From Desulfobacteraceae bacterium Eth-SRB1 (GTDB taxonomy: Bacteria; Desulfobacterota; Desulfobacteria; Desulfobacterales; ETH-SRB1), in contig RPGP01000040.1 of NCBI GenBank assembly GCA_004193555.1, forward strand, positions 935,127-999,126: a DNA stretch of 64,000 bases, written 5' to 3'. The notes under the pieces were generated by a model. It saw only the letters and a list, made by a program, of their open reading frames with translations. It was not told where the DNA came from and ran no database searches. A program made the translations under genes and the position numbers. How positions within the stretch are numbered: the first letter of the stretch is position 1; every line of letters starts with the position of its first letter. This document shows positions 24,955 to 34,529 of this stretch, piece after piece.

Positions 24955-26890
24955 AACAGGCGAAAGCAATACAATTCAGGGTATGGAGATTTCCAAAGCT
25001 CTGACGATTCCCAAGCTTTTTCTTGAACAGGCCGGAAAGTTCGGCAAGGATAGTATTGCCATGCGGGAGAAGGAGTTTGGCATCTGGCGGCCTATCACAT
25101 GGCATGATTATCTTGAAAATGTTAAATTCTTGGCTCTGGGCCTGATCAGTATAGGTCTTAAGGATCATGACAAGGTTTGCATGATCGGCACCAACCGTCC
25201 TGAAGGCTTATGGGCTGAGATGGCCACTATGTGCGCAAGGGGAATAGGTGTCTGGCTGTTCCAGGAGTGTCTTATAGAGGAGGTCAAATACATTGTTGAT
25301 CATTCAGATGCCAGGTTTATATTTTGCGAAAGCCAGGAAGAGGTTGATAAGGCTATCTCCATAATTAATGAATGTCCAAAACTGGAAAAAATCATCTGGG
25401 ATGATCCAAAGGGGATGCGACATTACCAAGAGGATTGTCTGATAAGTTTTAAAGAGGTACAGCGTTTAGGCAAAGAACTCAATCAAAAACATCCCCATCT
25501 TTTTGAGGAGACAATTTTTAAGGGACATGGCGACGAGACAGCTCTTCTTCTTTATACTTCCGGTACTACGGCGCTTCCCAAGGGCGCTTTACTGTCTCAT
25601 TATAACATGTTGACAATGGGACAGAATCTCATGGCGGTTGATCCATGCCTTGAGACCGATGATTATGTTTCTTATCTACCTTTTGCATGGATCGGCGAGC
25701 AGATGATGGTTATTTCCTGCGGCCTTCAGATCGGATTCACTCTTAATTTTCCTGAATCATCCGAAACCTCTCAGGCAAATATAAGGGAGATCGGACCTCA
25801 CGTTATGTTTGCTCCACCCCGAATGTATGAACAGATGACCCGAACTGTACAGGTCAAGTATCTGGATTCCACATGGATTAAAAGGAAGTGCTACGAGCTG
25901 GCGGCAAAAATAGGGTATCATATGGCAAATCTAAAATTTAAGAAAAAGCCGATACCGTTTCAATGGAGATTTCTTCAGGCTCTGGCCTATCTAATGGTGC
26001 AAAAAAAGCTGAAAGATCATCTTGGCCTTTCCCGTGTTCGGAATGCTTATACCGGTGGCGCTGCCATGGGCCCAGACCATTTCCGTTTTTTTCATGCCAT
26101 GGGCGTGAACCTTAAACAAATATACGGGCAGACCGAAATTGGGGGTATTTCCGTGATCCATCGAAGCGGAGACATCAAGTTTGACACTGTTGGAGTTTCT
26201 ATACCGAAGACAGAGGTGAAAATTACCGATGAGGGAGAAATTATTTCAAAAAGTCCTTCTGTTTTCCAGGGATATTATAAAAATCCGGAAGCCACGGAGA
26301 AAACCCTGATTGATGGCTGGCTATATTCAGGCGACAGGGGTTTTATAGATGATGACGGTCATCTTGTTGTTTTTGACCGGTCAAAGGATGTCATGATCTT
26401 AAAAGACGGCAAACCCTTTGCTCCCCAGTATCTGGAAACCCGTTTGAAATTCAGCCCGTATGTGAAGGATTCCTGGGCAATTGGAGATAAGCAGGATTAT
26501 TTAACCACGGTAATATGCATCGATTATTCAGTGGTGGGAAAGTGGGCTGATGAAAAGAAGCTGAACTATACAAGCTATCCGGAACTTTCTCAAAAGCCGG
26601 AAGTTTATGACCTGGTGGAAAAACAGATACGGCAGGCAAACAAAGATCTTCCAGAGCCGGCCAGGGTCAGGAAGTTTATCAATCTTTATAAGGAACTTGA
26701 TGCAGATGATGATGAGCTTACAAGGACCCGGAAACTGCGCCGCGCATTTGTGGCAAAAAGATACGATCAAATCATAGAAGCTCTTTATTCTGATGCGGAT
26801 GTTGTCCATATAGAAACAACTATCAGTTATGAAGATGGGCGGAAGTCTGATATTAAGGTTGATCTGCACATTCGGAAGATTGTGGATTGA
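24926..26890 (+). CDS. AMP-forming long-chain-type acyl-CoA ligase
   Basis: The protein of about 654 residues has the adenylation motif LLYTSGTTALPKGALLSH (near residue 205), YGQTEIGG, and SGDRGFIDDDGHLVVFDRSKD with the C-terminal hinge. The large size with an N-terminal extension and the MFAPPRMYEQ region is that of long-chain acyl-CoA synthetases. It overlaps livG, showing cotranscription with the importer, so the imported acid may be activated directly to its CoA thioester. GTG at 24923, ATG at 24926 and ATG at 24938 are all possible starts. The spacing from AGG favours the first two. Confidence 0.88.
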   Translation: MRIYMQQGHKTGESNTIQGMEISKALTIPKLFLEQAGKFGKDSIAMREKEFGIWRPITWHDYLENVKFLALGLISIGLKDHDKVCMIGTNRPEGLWAEMATMCARGIGVWLFQECLIEEVKYIVDHSDARFIFCESQEEVDKAISIINECPKLEKIIWDDPKGMRHYQEDCLISFKEVQRLGKELNQKHPHLFEETIFKGHGDETALLLYTSGTTALPKGALLSHYNMLTMGQNLMAVDPCLETDDYVSYLPFAWIGEQMMVISCGLQIGFTLNFPESSETSQANIREIGPHVMFAPPRMYEQMTRTVQVKYLDSTWIKRKCYELAAKIGYHMANLKFKKKPIPFQWRFLQALAYLMVQKKLKDHLGLSRVRNAYTGGAAMGPDHFRFFHAMGVNLKQIYGQTEIGGISVIHRSGDIKFDTVGVSIPKTEVKITDEGEIISKSPSVFQGYYKNPEATEKTLIDGWLYSGDRGFIDDDGHLVVFDRSKDVMILKDGKPFAPQYLETRLKFSPYVKDSWAIGDKQDYLTTVICIDYSVVGKWADEKKLNYTSYPELSQKPEVYDLVEKQIRQANKDLPEPARVRKFINLYKELDADDDELTRTRKLRRAFVAKRYDQIIEALYSDADVVHIETTISYEDGRKSDIKVDLHIRKIVD

Positions 26891-26960
26891 TCATTTTCGG
26901 AAATAAAAGCTCGGTTTTTCACCGCAGAGCACACAGAGAATACAAAAAAAATGTAACTAT

Positions 26961-27083
26961 TCAGCCACAGATTCACACAGATGAACGCAGATAGGTTTAA
27001 ATACAAAGAAATTACAGAGGAAGGGGAATTATTGAAGATTTGTGGAATCGCTCCTGCCGCGACGGGCGCGAGCACGGCGGGTT
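26961..27083. repeat. Dispersed repeats in the gap between the ligase and LivH genes
   Basis: This holds the second copy (26961-27009) of the CAGCCACAGATTCACACAGA repeat and then a GC-rich word (27051-27083, CCTGCCGCGACGGGCGCGAG...) whose reverse complement recurs at about 55501-55535. No gene is visible between 26891 and 27187. Confidence 0.6.
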
Positions 27084-27187
27084 GCTCTGTTTCTTTTTAA
27101 AAATTGATAGAATTCCTTCAATATTCAATCGACAATTTTCAATATTATAATCTTTGTGGCTATCTCAATTATAAGGAGTAAAGTTAG

Positions 27188-28072
27188 ATGGAACTGTTTT
27201 TGATGGCCCTGACCAATGGCATTATGGTGGGTGGAATTTATGCGCTTGTAGCTATCGGCTGGGTGCTTATATATAAATGCTCTGGCGTGTTGAATCTGGC
27301 AATGGGTGAAATGACGCTCATTGGCGCCTATCTTTCTCTTACCTTTTATTCCATGGGGGTTCCTTTTTTTTTAGCGCTTTTAATTTCCATAAGTATCGGG
27401 TTTGTATTAGGCATCCTGACTGAAAGGATTTTTTTAGACAAACTCATTGGAGAACCTGTCCTTGCCGTTATTATGCTTACAGTCGGACTTTCCTTTTTCT
27501 TCAGGGGTTCTATTGAGCTCATATGGGGAACGGATACCAGGGTGTTTGACCCGCCCATTTTTTCATTAGAACCGATAAAGCTTGGGCCTGCTTCGATAAG
27601 CGAGGTCTATTTATGGAGCTTTATAGCGGCCATAATTCTTTTGATAATTTTTGTATGTTTTTTTAAATACACGCGCTGGGGCCTTGCCATGCAGGCAACT
27701 GCCGATGATGAGATGGCGGCTCTGTCCATCGGCATAAGCGCACGTTTTGTTTATGCCATAGCCTGGGCCATCGCTTTTGTGGCCGCAGGTGTCGGAGGCA
27801 CTCTCTTAGGAAATATTAATGGTCTTAATATTTCTGTTGGTTACCTTGGTTTACTGGTTCTGCCCGCCGTGGTGCTTGGCGGTCTTAATTCAATACCCGG
27901 CGCCATTGTAGGCGGCATAGCCATAGGTTTATTGCAGAACTTCACTGGTGTCTATTTAGACAGATTTTTCCCCGGCGCTGTAAAAGAGATCGCGCCTTTT
28001 GTTTTCATGGCTGTCTTTCTGCTCTTTAAGCCGTATGGAATCTGGGGCTGGGAGCGTATTGAACGGGTGTAA
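27188..28072 (+). CDS. livH: Branched-chain-type ABC importer permease, LivH-like
   Basis: The 294-residue integral membrane protein begins with NGIMVGGIYALVAIGWVLIYK and has LNLAMGEMTLIGAY and the permease coupling segment with ATADDEMAALSIGI. About eight hydrophobic segments are present. It has a good ribosome binding site (AAGGAG). It forms the transmembrane heterodimer with the next gene, which starts 12 bases later. Confidence 0.92.
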   Translation: MELFLMALTNGIMVGGIYALVAIGWVLIYKCSGVLNLAMGEMTLIGAYLSLTFYSMGVPFFLALLISISIGFVLGILTERIFLDKLIGEPVLAVIMLTVGLSFFFRGSIELIWGTDTRVFDPPIFSLEPIKLGPASISEVYLWSFIAAIILLIIFVCFFKYTRWGLAMQATADDEMAALSIGISARFVYAIAWAIAFVAAGVGGTLLGNINGLNISVGYLGLLVLPAVVLGGLNSIPGAIVGGIAIGLLQNFTGVYLDRFFPGAVKEIAPFVFMAVFLLFKPYGIWGWERIERV

Positions 28073-28084
28073 CGGAGAAATTAT

Positions 28085-29185
28085 ATGTCAACAACTTTCC
28101 TTCCTTGTGGTGATTACCATCAGAACTATGCTCAGGAGCATGCATGGTGGCAGACGAAATTTATAAAAGGTAAGATGATACTGCTTTTTCTTTTTCTGTT
28201 TGTTTTCATTCCTGTTACGGCAAACAGTTATTGGATAAGCGTTTGTAATATGGTCGGCTATACAATCCTGGGGGCTTTAGGGGTGCAGCTTTTAATCGGT
28301 TATTGCGGTCAGTTGACCCTTGGCCACGGCGCATTTATTGCTGTTGGAGCATATGCCAGCACACTGCTGATCCTGGAGTTTCCCTGGCCGCAGTTCATGC
28401 TGGACTGGGGTATCGCATATCCTGTAAGCGTGATTATTGCAGGATTTGTTGCGGGTATCTGGAGCGTGCTGTTCGGGCTTCCTTCTGCAAGGGTAAAAGG
28501 GTTTTATCTGATTTTAACAACCATGGCGGCTCAATTTATTACAGTAGATTTTCTTCTTACGCAGTATGTCAGCCAGATCGGAGGCAGGGGCCAGGCCTTT
28601 TCACTCCCTCTCGGAACTATCAAAATTGGACCGTGGGTTATTGATAGCGATCTTAAAGTATATTATTTGATGCTTATCCTGGTGATATTTTTCTGTATTG
28701 TCATGGCAAATCTAATCAGGTCAAGGGTCGGCAGGGCATGGGTTGCTATCAGGGACAATGATATTTCTGCGGAAGTCATGGGAATTAATGTCGTCAAGTA
28801 TAAGCTGCTTGCTTTTTTTGTCGCCGGTTTTATAGCGGGGATCACAGGAGCATTCTGGATAAGCAATCTTGCTGCTATCAGTCCTGAACATTTTCCATGG
28901 TTTCTATCCCTGTCGCTTGTGGGAGTGATTCTTATAGGCGGCGTGAGTTCTATACACGGGACTATCTTTGGCGCTATATTTATGGTAGTAGTAATGGAGT
29001 TGCTCCAGTTGGCGGTTATGCCCATGGCTGACACATATCCAAAGCTGTTGATGGATTTCCTGTTTATCAAAGAGGCTGCCTTTGGCCTGGCGATCTGTTT
29101 GTTTATTATGTTTGAACCAAATGGCATTGCCTATCGCTGGCAGCAGATTAAAAATTATTTTAATCTGTGGCCTTTTTCATATTAG
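28085..29185 (+). CDS. livM: Branched-chain-type ABC importer permease, LivM-like
   Basis: The 366-residue membrane protein has LLIGYCGQLTLGHGAFIAVGAYA and a second coupling segment (RDNDISAEVMGINVVKYKLLAFFVAGFIAG...), the hallmarks of LivM. It is preceded by livH and followed after 148 bases by the periplasmic binding protein gene. The gap holds a short GC-rich palindrome (CCCGCCAGGGCGGG at about 29239-29252). Confidence 0.92.
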   Translation: MSTTFLPCGDYHQNYAQEHAWWQTKFIKGKMILLFLFLFVFIPVTANSYWISVCNMVGYTILGALGVQLLIGYCGQLTLGHGAFIAVGAYASTLLILEFPWPQFMLDWGIAYPVSVIIAGFVAGIWSVLFGLPSARVKGFYLILTTMAAQFITVDFLLTQYVSQIGGRGQAFSLPLGTIKIGPWVIDSDLKVYYLMLILVIFFCIVMANLIRSRVGRAWVAIRDNDISAEVMGINVVKYKLLAFFVAGFIAGITGAFWISNLAAISPEHFPWFLSLSLVGVILIGGVSSIHGTIFGAIFMVVVMELLQLAVMPMADTYPKLLMDFLFIKEAAFGLAICLFIMFEPNGIAYRWQQIKNYFNLWPFSY

Positions 29186-29333
29186 CAAAATAGATACATT
29201 CGTATAAAATTACGAATTTAACTATAGGTGGCTGTAATCCCGCCAGGGCGGGACATATACCAGGTGTAGCAGATGAGACTTTTTATGATGCCATCAAACT
29301 TTATTTTATGTTTTCCAACAAAAGGGGGGAAGT

Positions 29334-30608
29334 ATGAAGTCTAAGTTATTAGTTTTTATGGTAGCGATAGCCATTATCGCGGGATTTTTTACCATGTATT
29401 CATGCGGTGAAAAACCTGAAGAAAAGGCGAAAGGAGAGGTTGTTGTCGAGAAAATCAATATTGGAGCCTTGAATGATATGACAGGGGCAACTTCCGACGT
29501 TGGCAAGGATTATGCTTTAGGCATTGCCGAAGCCATTCATTATATTAACGAAACCGGTGGAATAAACGGGAAACAGATTAAATTGCATCAGTTTGATTAC
29601 GGTTATCGCATTCCTGAAGCCCTGACCAAGTATAACCTGTTTAAACACTTGAGATGTGCGGCTGTTTTAGGGTGGGGAACCGGTGATACCGAAGCTCTGG
29701 CGCCGACCGTTGCCAGGGACAAAATGCCTTATGTATCGGCTTCATATTCCGGTCATTTGTGCGATACCGGCAAGACTCCTTACAACCTGTTTTTTTCAAC
29801 AGACTATTCAACCCAGGTGCGGGGATTAATAACAGCCTGGTTTGACAAAAAGTGGCCGAAACACCCGGACTACGGCAAGCGGAAACCAAGAATTGCCGCC
29901 TGCTATATGTTTGCTTCAGCTTTCAGCAGCGCATCGATTAAGGCATATAAAGATCAAGCTGAAATGCTTGGATTTGAAATAGGTTCCGATCAGGACGTGT
30001 CGCTTTTTGCCATTGACACAAAGAGCCAGATTCTTGCTTTAAAAGAGTTTAAGCCGGACGTGGTTTTGCATACAAACACGGTTATGTCTGTTGCGGCAAC
30101 TTTGCGGGATGCATATGCTCTTGAATTAGGGGCAGATCATATAATCAAAAACTGGGGTTTTGATGAAAACCTTCCCAGGCTGGCAGGACCGGCGGCCGAG
30201 GGCGCGATCGGATGCGCTCCGTGGGCTTTTTTCGGGCTGGATGTTCCTTTAATGGACAAGGTCGTAGAATATGCTAAAAAATACAATCCAGGGATTCCCG
30301 TGGAAAAAAGAACTGTTCATACGGTTCAGGGATGGGCAAGTGTATTGGGGCTTGCCGAAGCTTTGAAACGTGCGGATAAAGCCGGAAGTTTGAGCGGAGA
30401 AAACATACTCAAAAACGGTTTTGAAACCATGAAGAATTATGAAATAGGCCTTGGGATAGCGCCGGTAACATTTCTTCCGTCTGATCACCGGCCCATGAGT
30501 GAAGCGAAAATCTATGAGTGGAAAGACGGCAAGTTTAGTCTAATTGCTGAAGTTGACCTGAAAGAGAGATGGCCGGAAAAATGGGCTAATGAATGGTTAG
30601 GCTGGTAA
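29334..30608 (+). CDS. Periplasmic substrate-binding lipoprotein of the LivJ/LivK type
   Basis: The 424-residue protein starts with a signal peptide whose end (FFTMYSCGEK) is a plausible lipobox, so it is likely a lipoprotein. The mature part begins INIGALNDMTGATSDVGKDYALG, typical of type I periplasmic binding proteins, with the usual GWGTGDTEALAPTVARDKMPYVS segment. It delivers the ligand to LivHM. GGGGGG lies just upstream as a ribosome binding site. Homologues near acyl-CoA ligases often bind aromatic or aliphatic acids; the ligand here is unknown. Confidence 0.9.
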   Translation: MKSKLLVFMVAIAIIAGFFTMYSCGEKPEEKAKGEVVVEKINIGALNDMTGATSDVGKDYALGIAEAIHYINETGGINGKQIKLHQFDYGYRIPEALTKYNLFKHLRCAAVLGWGTGDTEALAPTVARDKMPYVSASYSGHLCDTGKTPYNLFFSTDYSTQVRGLITAWFDKKWPKHPDYGKRKPRIAACYMFASAFSSASIKAYKDQAEMLGFEIGSDQDVSLFAIDTKSQILALKEFKPDVVLHTNTVMSVAATLRDAYALELGADHIIKNWGFDENLPRLAGPAAEGAIGCAPWAFFGLDVPLMDKVVEYAKKYNPGIPVEKRTVHTVQGWASVLGLAEALKRADKAGSLSGENILKNGFETMKNYEIGLGIAPVTFLPSDHRPMSEAKIYEWKDGKFSLIAEVDLKERWPEKWANEWLGW

Positions 30609-30649
30609 GATATTGCTGAACCGTGAATTGATTGAAAAAGGTTTTAGGC

Positions 30650-31465
30650 GTGTCAAAAGAAAATATGATCTTGAAGATCAACAATATTGAAGTTAAGTAC
30701 CATGAGGTCATCCTGGTTATCAAGGGCGTTTCCATCGAGGTGCCTGACGGAGGCATTGTAGCTCTTCTGGGGGCAAACGGAGCCGGTAAGAGTACGACCT
30801 TAAAGGCTGTTTCAGGTTTGTTAAATCATGAAGACGGCGAGGTTACAGACGGTTCCATTGAATTTATGGGAGAGCGCATCGACAAGATGCGTGCCGAGAG
30901 GATAGCCAGGATGGGTATTGTCCAGGTAATTGAAGGGCGCAGGGTGTTTGAACATCTTACCGTGGAGCAAAATCTTAAGGTGGGCGCTCACATGAAGAAG
31001 AAGGGAGGCAGATCAATCAAGGACGGGCTGGAGATGGTATATAACTATTTCCCCAGGCTTAAGGAGAAGCGAAATGAAATCGCCGGATTTATAAGCGGTG
31101 GAGAACAGCAGATGACGGTTGTGGGGCGTGCCCTGATGACAAGCCCCAGGCTGATCCTTCTTGATGAGCCCTCAATGGGCCTTGCACCTCTTCTCATTCA
31201 TGAAATTTTCAATATTATTACCCGGCTCCATAAGGATGAGAATATCTCGATCCTTTTGGTGGAACAGAATGCAAAACTGGCCTTAAATGTCGCGCCTTAT
31301 GCCTATGTGATGGAGAACGGCCGTATAGTAATGAACGATACAGCAGAAAAGCTTCGACAGAATCCGGACATCAAGGATTTCTATCTTGGCTTGAAGGATC
31401 ATGGCGGCCGGAAGAATTTTCGTGACGTTAAGCATTACAAACGGAGAAAAAGATGGCTGACTTAA
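30650..31465 (+). CDS. livF: Branched-chain-type ABC importer ATPase, LivF-like
   Basis: The ATPase has Walker A GANGAGKST, signature ISGGEQQMTVVGRALM, Walker B LILLDEPSMGLAP and H-loop LLVEQNAKLAL, the LivF pattern. The GTG at 30650 has an AAGG at suitable spacing. Upstream TTG (30632) and downstream ATG (30683 region) readings are alternatives. The protein is about 271 residues, slightly longer than usual because of a basic C-terminal tail (KHYKRRKRW). It completes the importer. Confidence 0.9.
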   Translation: MSKENMILKINNIEVKYHEVILVIKGVSIEVPDGGIVALLGANGAGKSTTLKAVSGLLNHEDGEVTDGSIEFMGERIDKMRAERIARMGIVQVIEGRRVFEHLTVEQNLKVGAHMKKKGGRSIKDGLEMVYNYFPRLKEKRNEIAGFISGGEQQMTVVGRALMTSPRLILLDEPSMGLAPLLIHEIFNIITRLHKDENISILLVEQNAKLALNVAPYAYVMENGRIVMNDTAEKLRQNPDIKDFYLGLKDHGGRKNFRDVKHYKRRKRWLT

Positions 31466-31471
31466 GACCAG

Positions 31472-31515
31472 AAGGTCGGAGGTCAGAGATCAGGGATCAG
31501 GTGTCAGGGATCAGG
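31472..31515. repeat. GGTCAGAGATCAGGGATCAGG-type tandem repeat
   Basis: Degenerate tandem units of GGTCAGA/GGATCAG follow livF directly. The same family occurs at 55852-55880 and inside the exoribonuclease gene at 56741-56800. Confidence 0.65.
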
Positions 31516-31586
31516 TTGAAGTAATTATTTGTTTTAGCCGATTTCGCCATTCGCCTAACACCTTTTGTAAAAAAGGGAGAATTAAA

Positions 31587-32189
31587 ATGCGAAAAAAAAC
31601 ATTTATACTAATAGGTTTTAGTTTTGTTATTGTAGCAGCCATGTTGTTCGGGTGTGTCGAGGAGAAGGTTCAGGGGCCTACCGAGCAAAATTTTAAAGCC
31701 CCGATAGTTACGTTAAATACTATAGAAGTGGCTCATTACTGGGGATGGTGGTATTTTTCAAGCAAGGTTGCGCCTACCAAGGGAAAGGCAGGCAACTATG
31801 GAGCGCCTCTTGATCTTGCTTTTGTGTTCGACATTGAAAATCCGAATTCATATCCTGTAAAAATGGAGAACTTAAAGTTTACGGTTGCCTTTGAGGAGTT
31901 TGATCTCAATTCGCTTAATTCTGTTGAAACTCAGTGGATACCTGCAGGAAAGACAAACCAGTTGAGGGTTCATGGTATGTTTGACGGAAGGCAGTCTTTG
32001 ATGAGCCTGCTTGTCACAGGTGGGTTCAAGCTAAAGGCAAAGGGAGTGGGAGCTTTTGATCAACTTGAAAAGTGGTGGGTTGGAGCCCCTGAGTTCGCTT
32101 TTCCGATTCATGCCAGGGAAGGATCGGCTGTTTTTAAGGCAGACGGCCTGACAAAAGTGGTTGCTTTTAGCGGCACGTTTCCCAAATAA
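31587..32189 (+). CDS. LEA14-like (WHy domain) lipoprotein
   Basis: The 200-residue protein has a lipoprotein signal (VAAMLFGCVEE) and one domain with LDLAFVFDIENPNSYPVKMENLKFTVAF, the strand pattern of LEA type-2/water-stress proteins. In bacteria these exported beta-sandwich proteins are of uncertain role, perhaps in desiccation or envelope stress. It has a GGGAG ribosome binding site. It lies between the importer operon and a second acyl-CoA ligase gene, without obvious coupling. Confidence 0.75.
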   Translation: MRKKTFILIGFSFVIVAAMLFGCVEEKVQGPTEQNFKAPIVTLNTIEVAHYWGWWYFSSKVAPTKGKAGNYGAPLDLAFVFDIENPNSYPVKMENLKFTVAFEEFDLNSLNSVETQWIPAGKTNQLRVHGMFDGRQSLMSLLVTGGFKLKAKGVGAFDQLEKWWVGAPEFAFPIHAREGSAVFKADGLTKVVAFSGTFPK

Positions 32190-32223
32190 TTAACCGGTTC
32201 TATTTAGGTTAAAGTCTGTTTTT

Positions 32224-32297
32224 AACCACAGAGTTCACAGAGAGCACAGAGAAATTTTGTTATTTTAAATAGTTACTTTTCTTTGTGTTCTCTGAGC
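32224..32297. repeat. CACAGAG-type imperfect inverted repeat
   Basis: CACAGAGTTCACAGAGAGC and, facing it, TTTGTGTTCTCTGAG can fold into a weak hairpin. Related words occur at about 26921-26945. The remainder to 32421 holds only the ribosome binding site of the next gene. Confidence 0.45.
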
Positions 32298-32421
32298 TGA
32301 ATTTATTTTTTTTTAGCAAACTGTCACTATTGATGGTTTCGTGAAAATGTTCCGTTCTTCATCCCTTTATTCCGGTTTTCCATTGCTCCACTATTCCAAT
32401 TACTCATGAGGTGAATTTTTT

Positions 32422-33957
32422 ATGGGACTTTATGATTTTACGATTTATGATCTAATCAATCGCAATGCCATATGTTTCAGTGACAGACCCGCCTGGTTCG
32501 AGGTTGATGACAACAGGACTTTAACATTTGCCCGGTACAAGAAGGAAGTTGATTGTCTTGCCCTGGGATTGCAGAAGGCAGATATTAAAAAAACGGATCG
32601 CATGGCTGTTTTAGGGAAAAACAGCCTTGAATATTTTCTGCTTTACGGGGCAGCCGCAGCAATTGGCGCAATTATGCTGCCTGTTAACTGGAGACTGTCC
32701 GCAGATGAAGTCTGTTTTAATCTGAATGATTGTGCGCCCGAAATCCTCTTTGTTGATAAAGAGTATCAGGAACTGATAAAAGGTGTTCAGGAAAAACTTC
32801 CGTCAATTAAGAAGTATTATAACCTCAAACCTGACCGGGGCGATTTTCTTGATTTTAATTCCCTGATGGATACTCATGATGATTTAAGCCATGTTGAAAT
32901 CTCAAACGATGATGGTTTTGTAATAATTCATACAGCGGCTGTGGCTGGAAGGCCCAGGGGGGCTTTGCTTAGCCACGGAAATCTGTTGTGCGCCAACATG
33001 CATTTGAATTATCATTTAAACATGACGCCTGACGATGTTCATTTGAATCTTTTGCCTCTTTTTCACGGAGGCGGGCTTTTTATGGCAACAAACTGCTTTC
33101 ATGCAGGCGCTCTAAATGTCAATATGAGCAAATTTGACGCTGCAAGGGCTGTCGAACTTATTGAGGAGAAAAAGGTCTCGGTAATGTTCGATTTTGCTCC
33201 CATTCTTTCTTCTATTCTTGAGCAGCATGAAAAAACAGGAAAGGACATCAAGACGCTCAGGGCCGTGCCGGGGATTGATACACCTGAAACCATTGAGAAG
33301 TATCAAAAAATAACCGGAGGGACATTTTACAGCCTGTACGGACAGACTGAGACATCATGCTTTGCCACCTTTGGGCGATACAACGACAGGCCTGGTTCAG
33401 CAGGAAAGATGTTACAACTGACTGAAGTAATGGTTGTGGATGACTACGGCAATCCTGTGCCTGCCGGCAAGGCAGGTGAAATTACCGTTAAAGGACCCAT
33501 TGTTTTTAAGGGATACTGGAACCTTCCTGAAGTGAATGAGCATACCTTTCGTGACGGATGGCACCATACAGGGGATATGGGCCGTTTTGACGAAGACGGT
33601 TTTCTCTGGTATGCCGGCCGGACACCGGAAAAGGAGCTTATCAAGCCGGGCGGTGAAAATGTTTACCCATTCGAAGTAGAGAAGGTAATACTTATGCATC
33701 CGGCTGTTGATAAAACCGTTGTTTTTGGCGTGCCTGACCCAAAATGGAAAGAAGGGATCAAAGCTGTATGCCGGCTGAAAGAAGGTCAGAGCCTGGAATC
33801 AGTGGAACTTATCAATTTTGTCGGAGAACGGATAGCGAGATATAAGAAACCTCAATACGTGGAGTTTGTTGTAGATTTGCCTTTACTTGAGGACGGATCG
33901 TTAGACAGGGCAAAAATAAAAGAGCTGTATGGAGCGCAGGAGCAGAAAGATGATTAG
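32422..33957 (+). CDS. AMP-forming acyl-CoA ligase (fatty/carboxylic acid-CoA ligase family)
   Basis: The 511-residue protein follows the class I adenylating layout: VIIHTAAVAGRPRGALLSHGN (the P-loop-like motif, here without the usual TSGTTG spelling), FYSLYGQTETSC, and TGDMGRFDEDGFLWYAGRTPEKELIKPGGENVYP, with the C-terminal catalytic lysine region DLPLLEDGSLDRAKIKE. The motif IHTAAVAGRPRG departs from the consensus YTSGTTGRPKG in several residues, including the Lys replaced by Arg. A ribosome binding site (GAGGTG) is present. The next gene, an ACT-domain protein, overlaps by 8 bases, suggesting joint control. Confidence 0.85.
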   Translation: MGLYDFTIYDLINRNAICFSDRPAWFEVDDNRTLTFARYKKEVDCLALGLQKADIKKTDRMAVLGKNSLEYFLLYGAAAAIGAIMLPVNWRLSADEVCFNLNDCAPEILFVDKEYQELIKGVQEKLPSIKKYYNLKPDRGDFLDFNSLMDTHDDLSHVEISNDDGFVIIHTAAVAGRPRGALLSHGNLLCANMHLNYHLNMTPDDVHLNLLPLFHGGGLFMATNCFHAGALNVNMSKFDAARAVELIEEKKVSVMFDFAPILSSILEQHEKTGKDIKTLRAVPGIDTPETIEKYQKITGGTFYSLYGQTETSCFATFGRYNDRPGSAGKMLQLTEVMVVDDYGNPVPAGKAGEITVKGPIVFKGYWNLPEVNEHTFRDGWHHTGDMGRFDEDGFLWYAGRTPEKELIKPGGENVYPFEVEKVILMHPAVDKTVVFGVPDPKWKEGIKAVCRLKEGQSLESVELINFVGERIARYKKPQYVEFVVDLPLLEDGSLDRAKIKELYGAQEQKDD

Positions 33958-34432
33958 AACAGAGATATCACTTTTTATGAAGAATGTTCCAGGAGAATTA
34001 GGGAAACTAACATTGTTGCTTGAAAAGGAAGAAATCAATATTGACGCCCTTACCATACAGGATGCATCAAGTTATGTAAAGGAACTCTTTCAGGCAAGAG
34101 GAAAGTCATTAAAGAGAATCGCTTCGGTTGCGAGCTATAACTCGATGAGAAAGGACTCGGCCCAGTTTGCGCTGATACGTTTTTTGGTTGATCAGACAGA
34201 CAAAGCCATAGACCTGTTATCAAAGAACGAGTATATTTTTGATATTATGCCTGTAATCGTCGTTGAACTCGAAAACGTCCCAGGCACTCTTGCCAGGATG
34301 GCAATGAAATTCGGAGAAGAGGGGATTAACATCAATTATGTTTATGGCTCTGTTTCATCCCCTGAAGAAAAATGCCTTTTTGTGTTCTGCCCGGAAGATA
34401 TAGATCTGGCAGCCAGGATTTTTAAAGAGTAA
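33950..34432 (+). CDS. ACT-domain protein (amino-acid-binding regulator)
   Basis: The 160-residue protein has two ACT domains: one opening RTEISLFMKNVPGELGKLTLLLEKEEINIDAL and another with VVVELENVPGTLARMAMKFGEEGININYVYG. An insertion (residues about 45-80) separates the halves of the first. ACT pairs bind amino acids and regulate enzymes allosterically. It starts inside the end of the acyl-CoA ligase gene, which supports a regulatory partnership with it. The ATG at 33950 is used, preceded by AGGAG. Confidence 0.75.
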   Translation: MIRTEISLFMKNVPGELGKLTLLLEKEEINIDALTIQDASSYVKELFQARGKSLKRIASVASYNSMRKDSAQFALIRFLVDQTDKAIDLLSKNEYIFDIMPVIVVELENVPGTLARMAMKFGEEGININYVYGSVSSPEEKCLFVFCPEDIDLAARIFKE

Positions 34433-34529
34433 AGAATCCTGCTCCTGCTGCTGCCGATTGCGCCGGGCCTCGGTAACGACCCGGTCCAGCCTGTTTTTGT
34501 CTAATCCTGTCTTTTTCGACGGTATGTTC

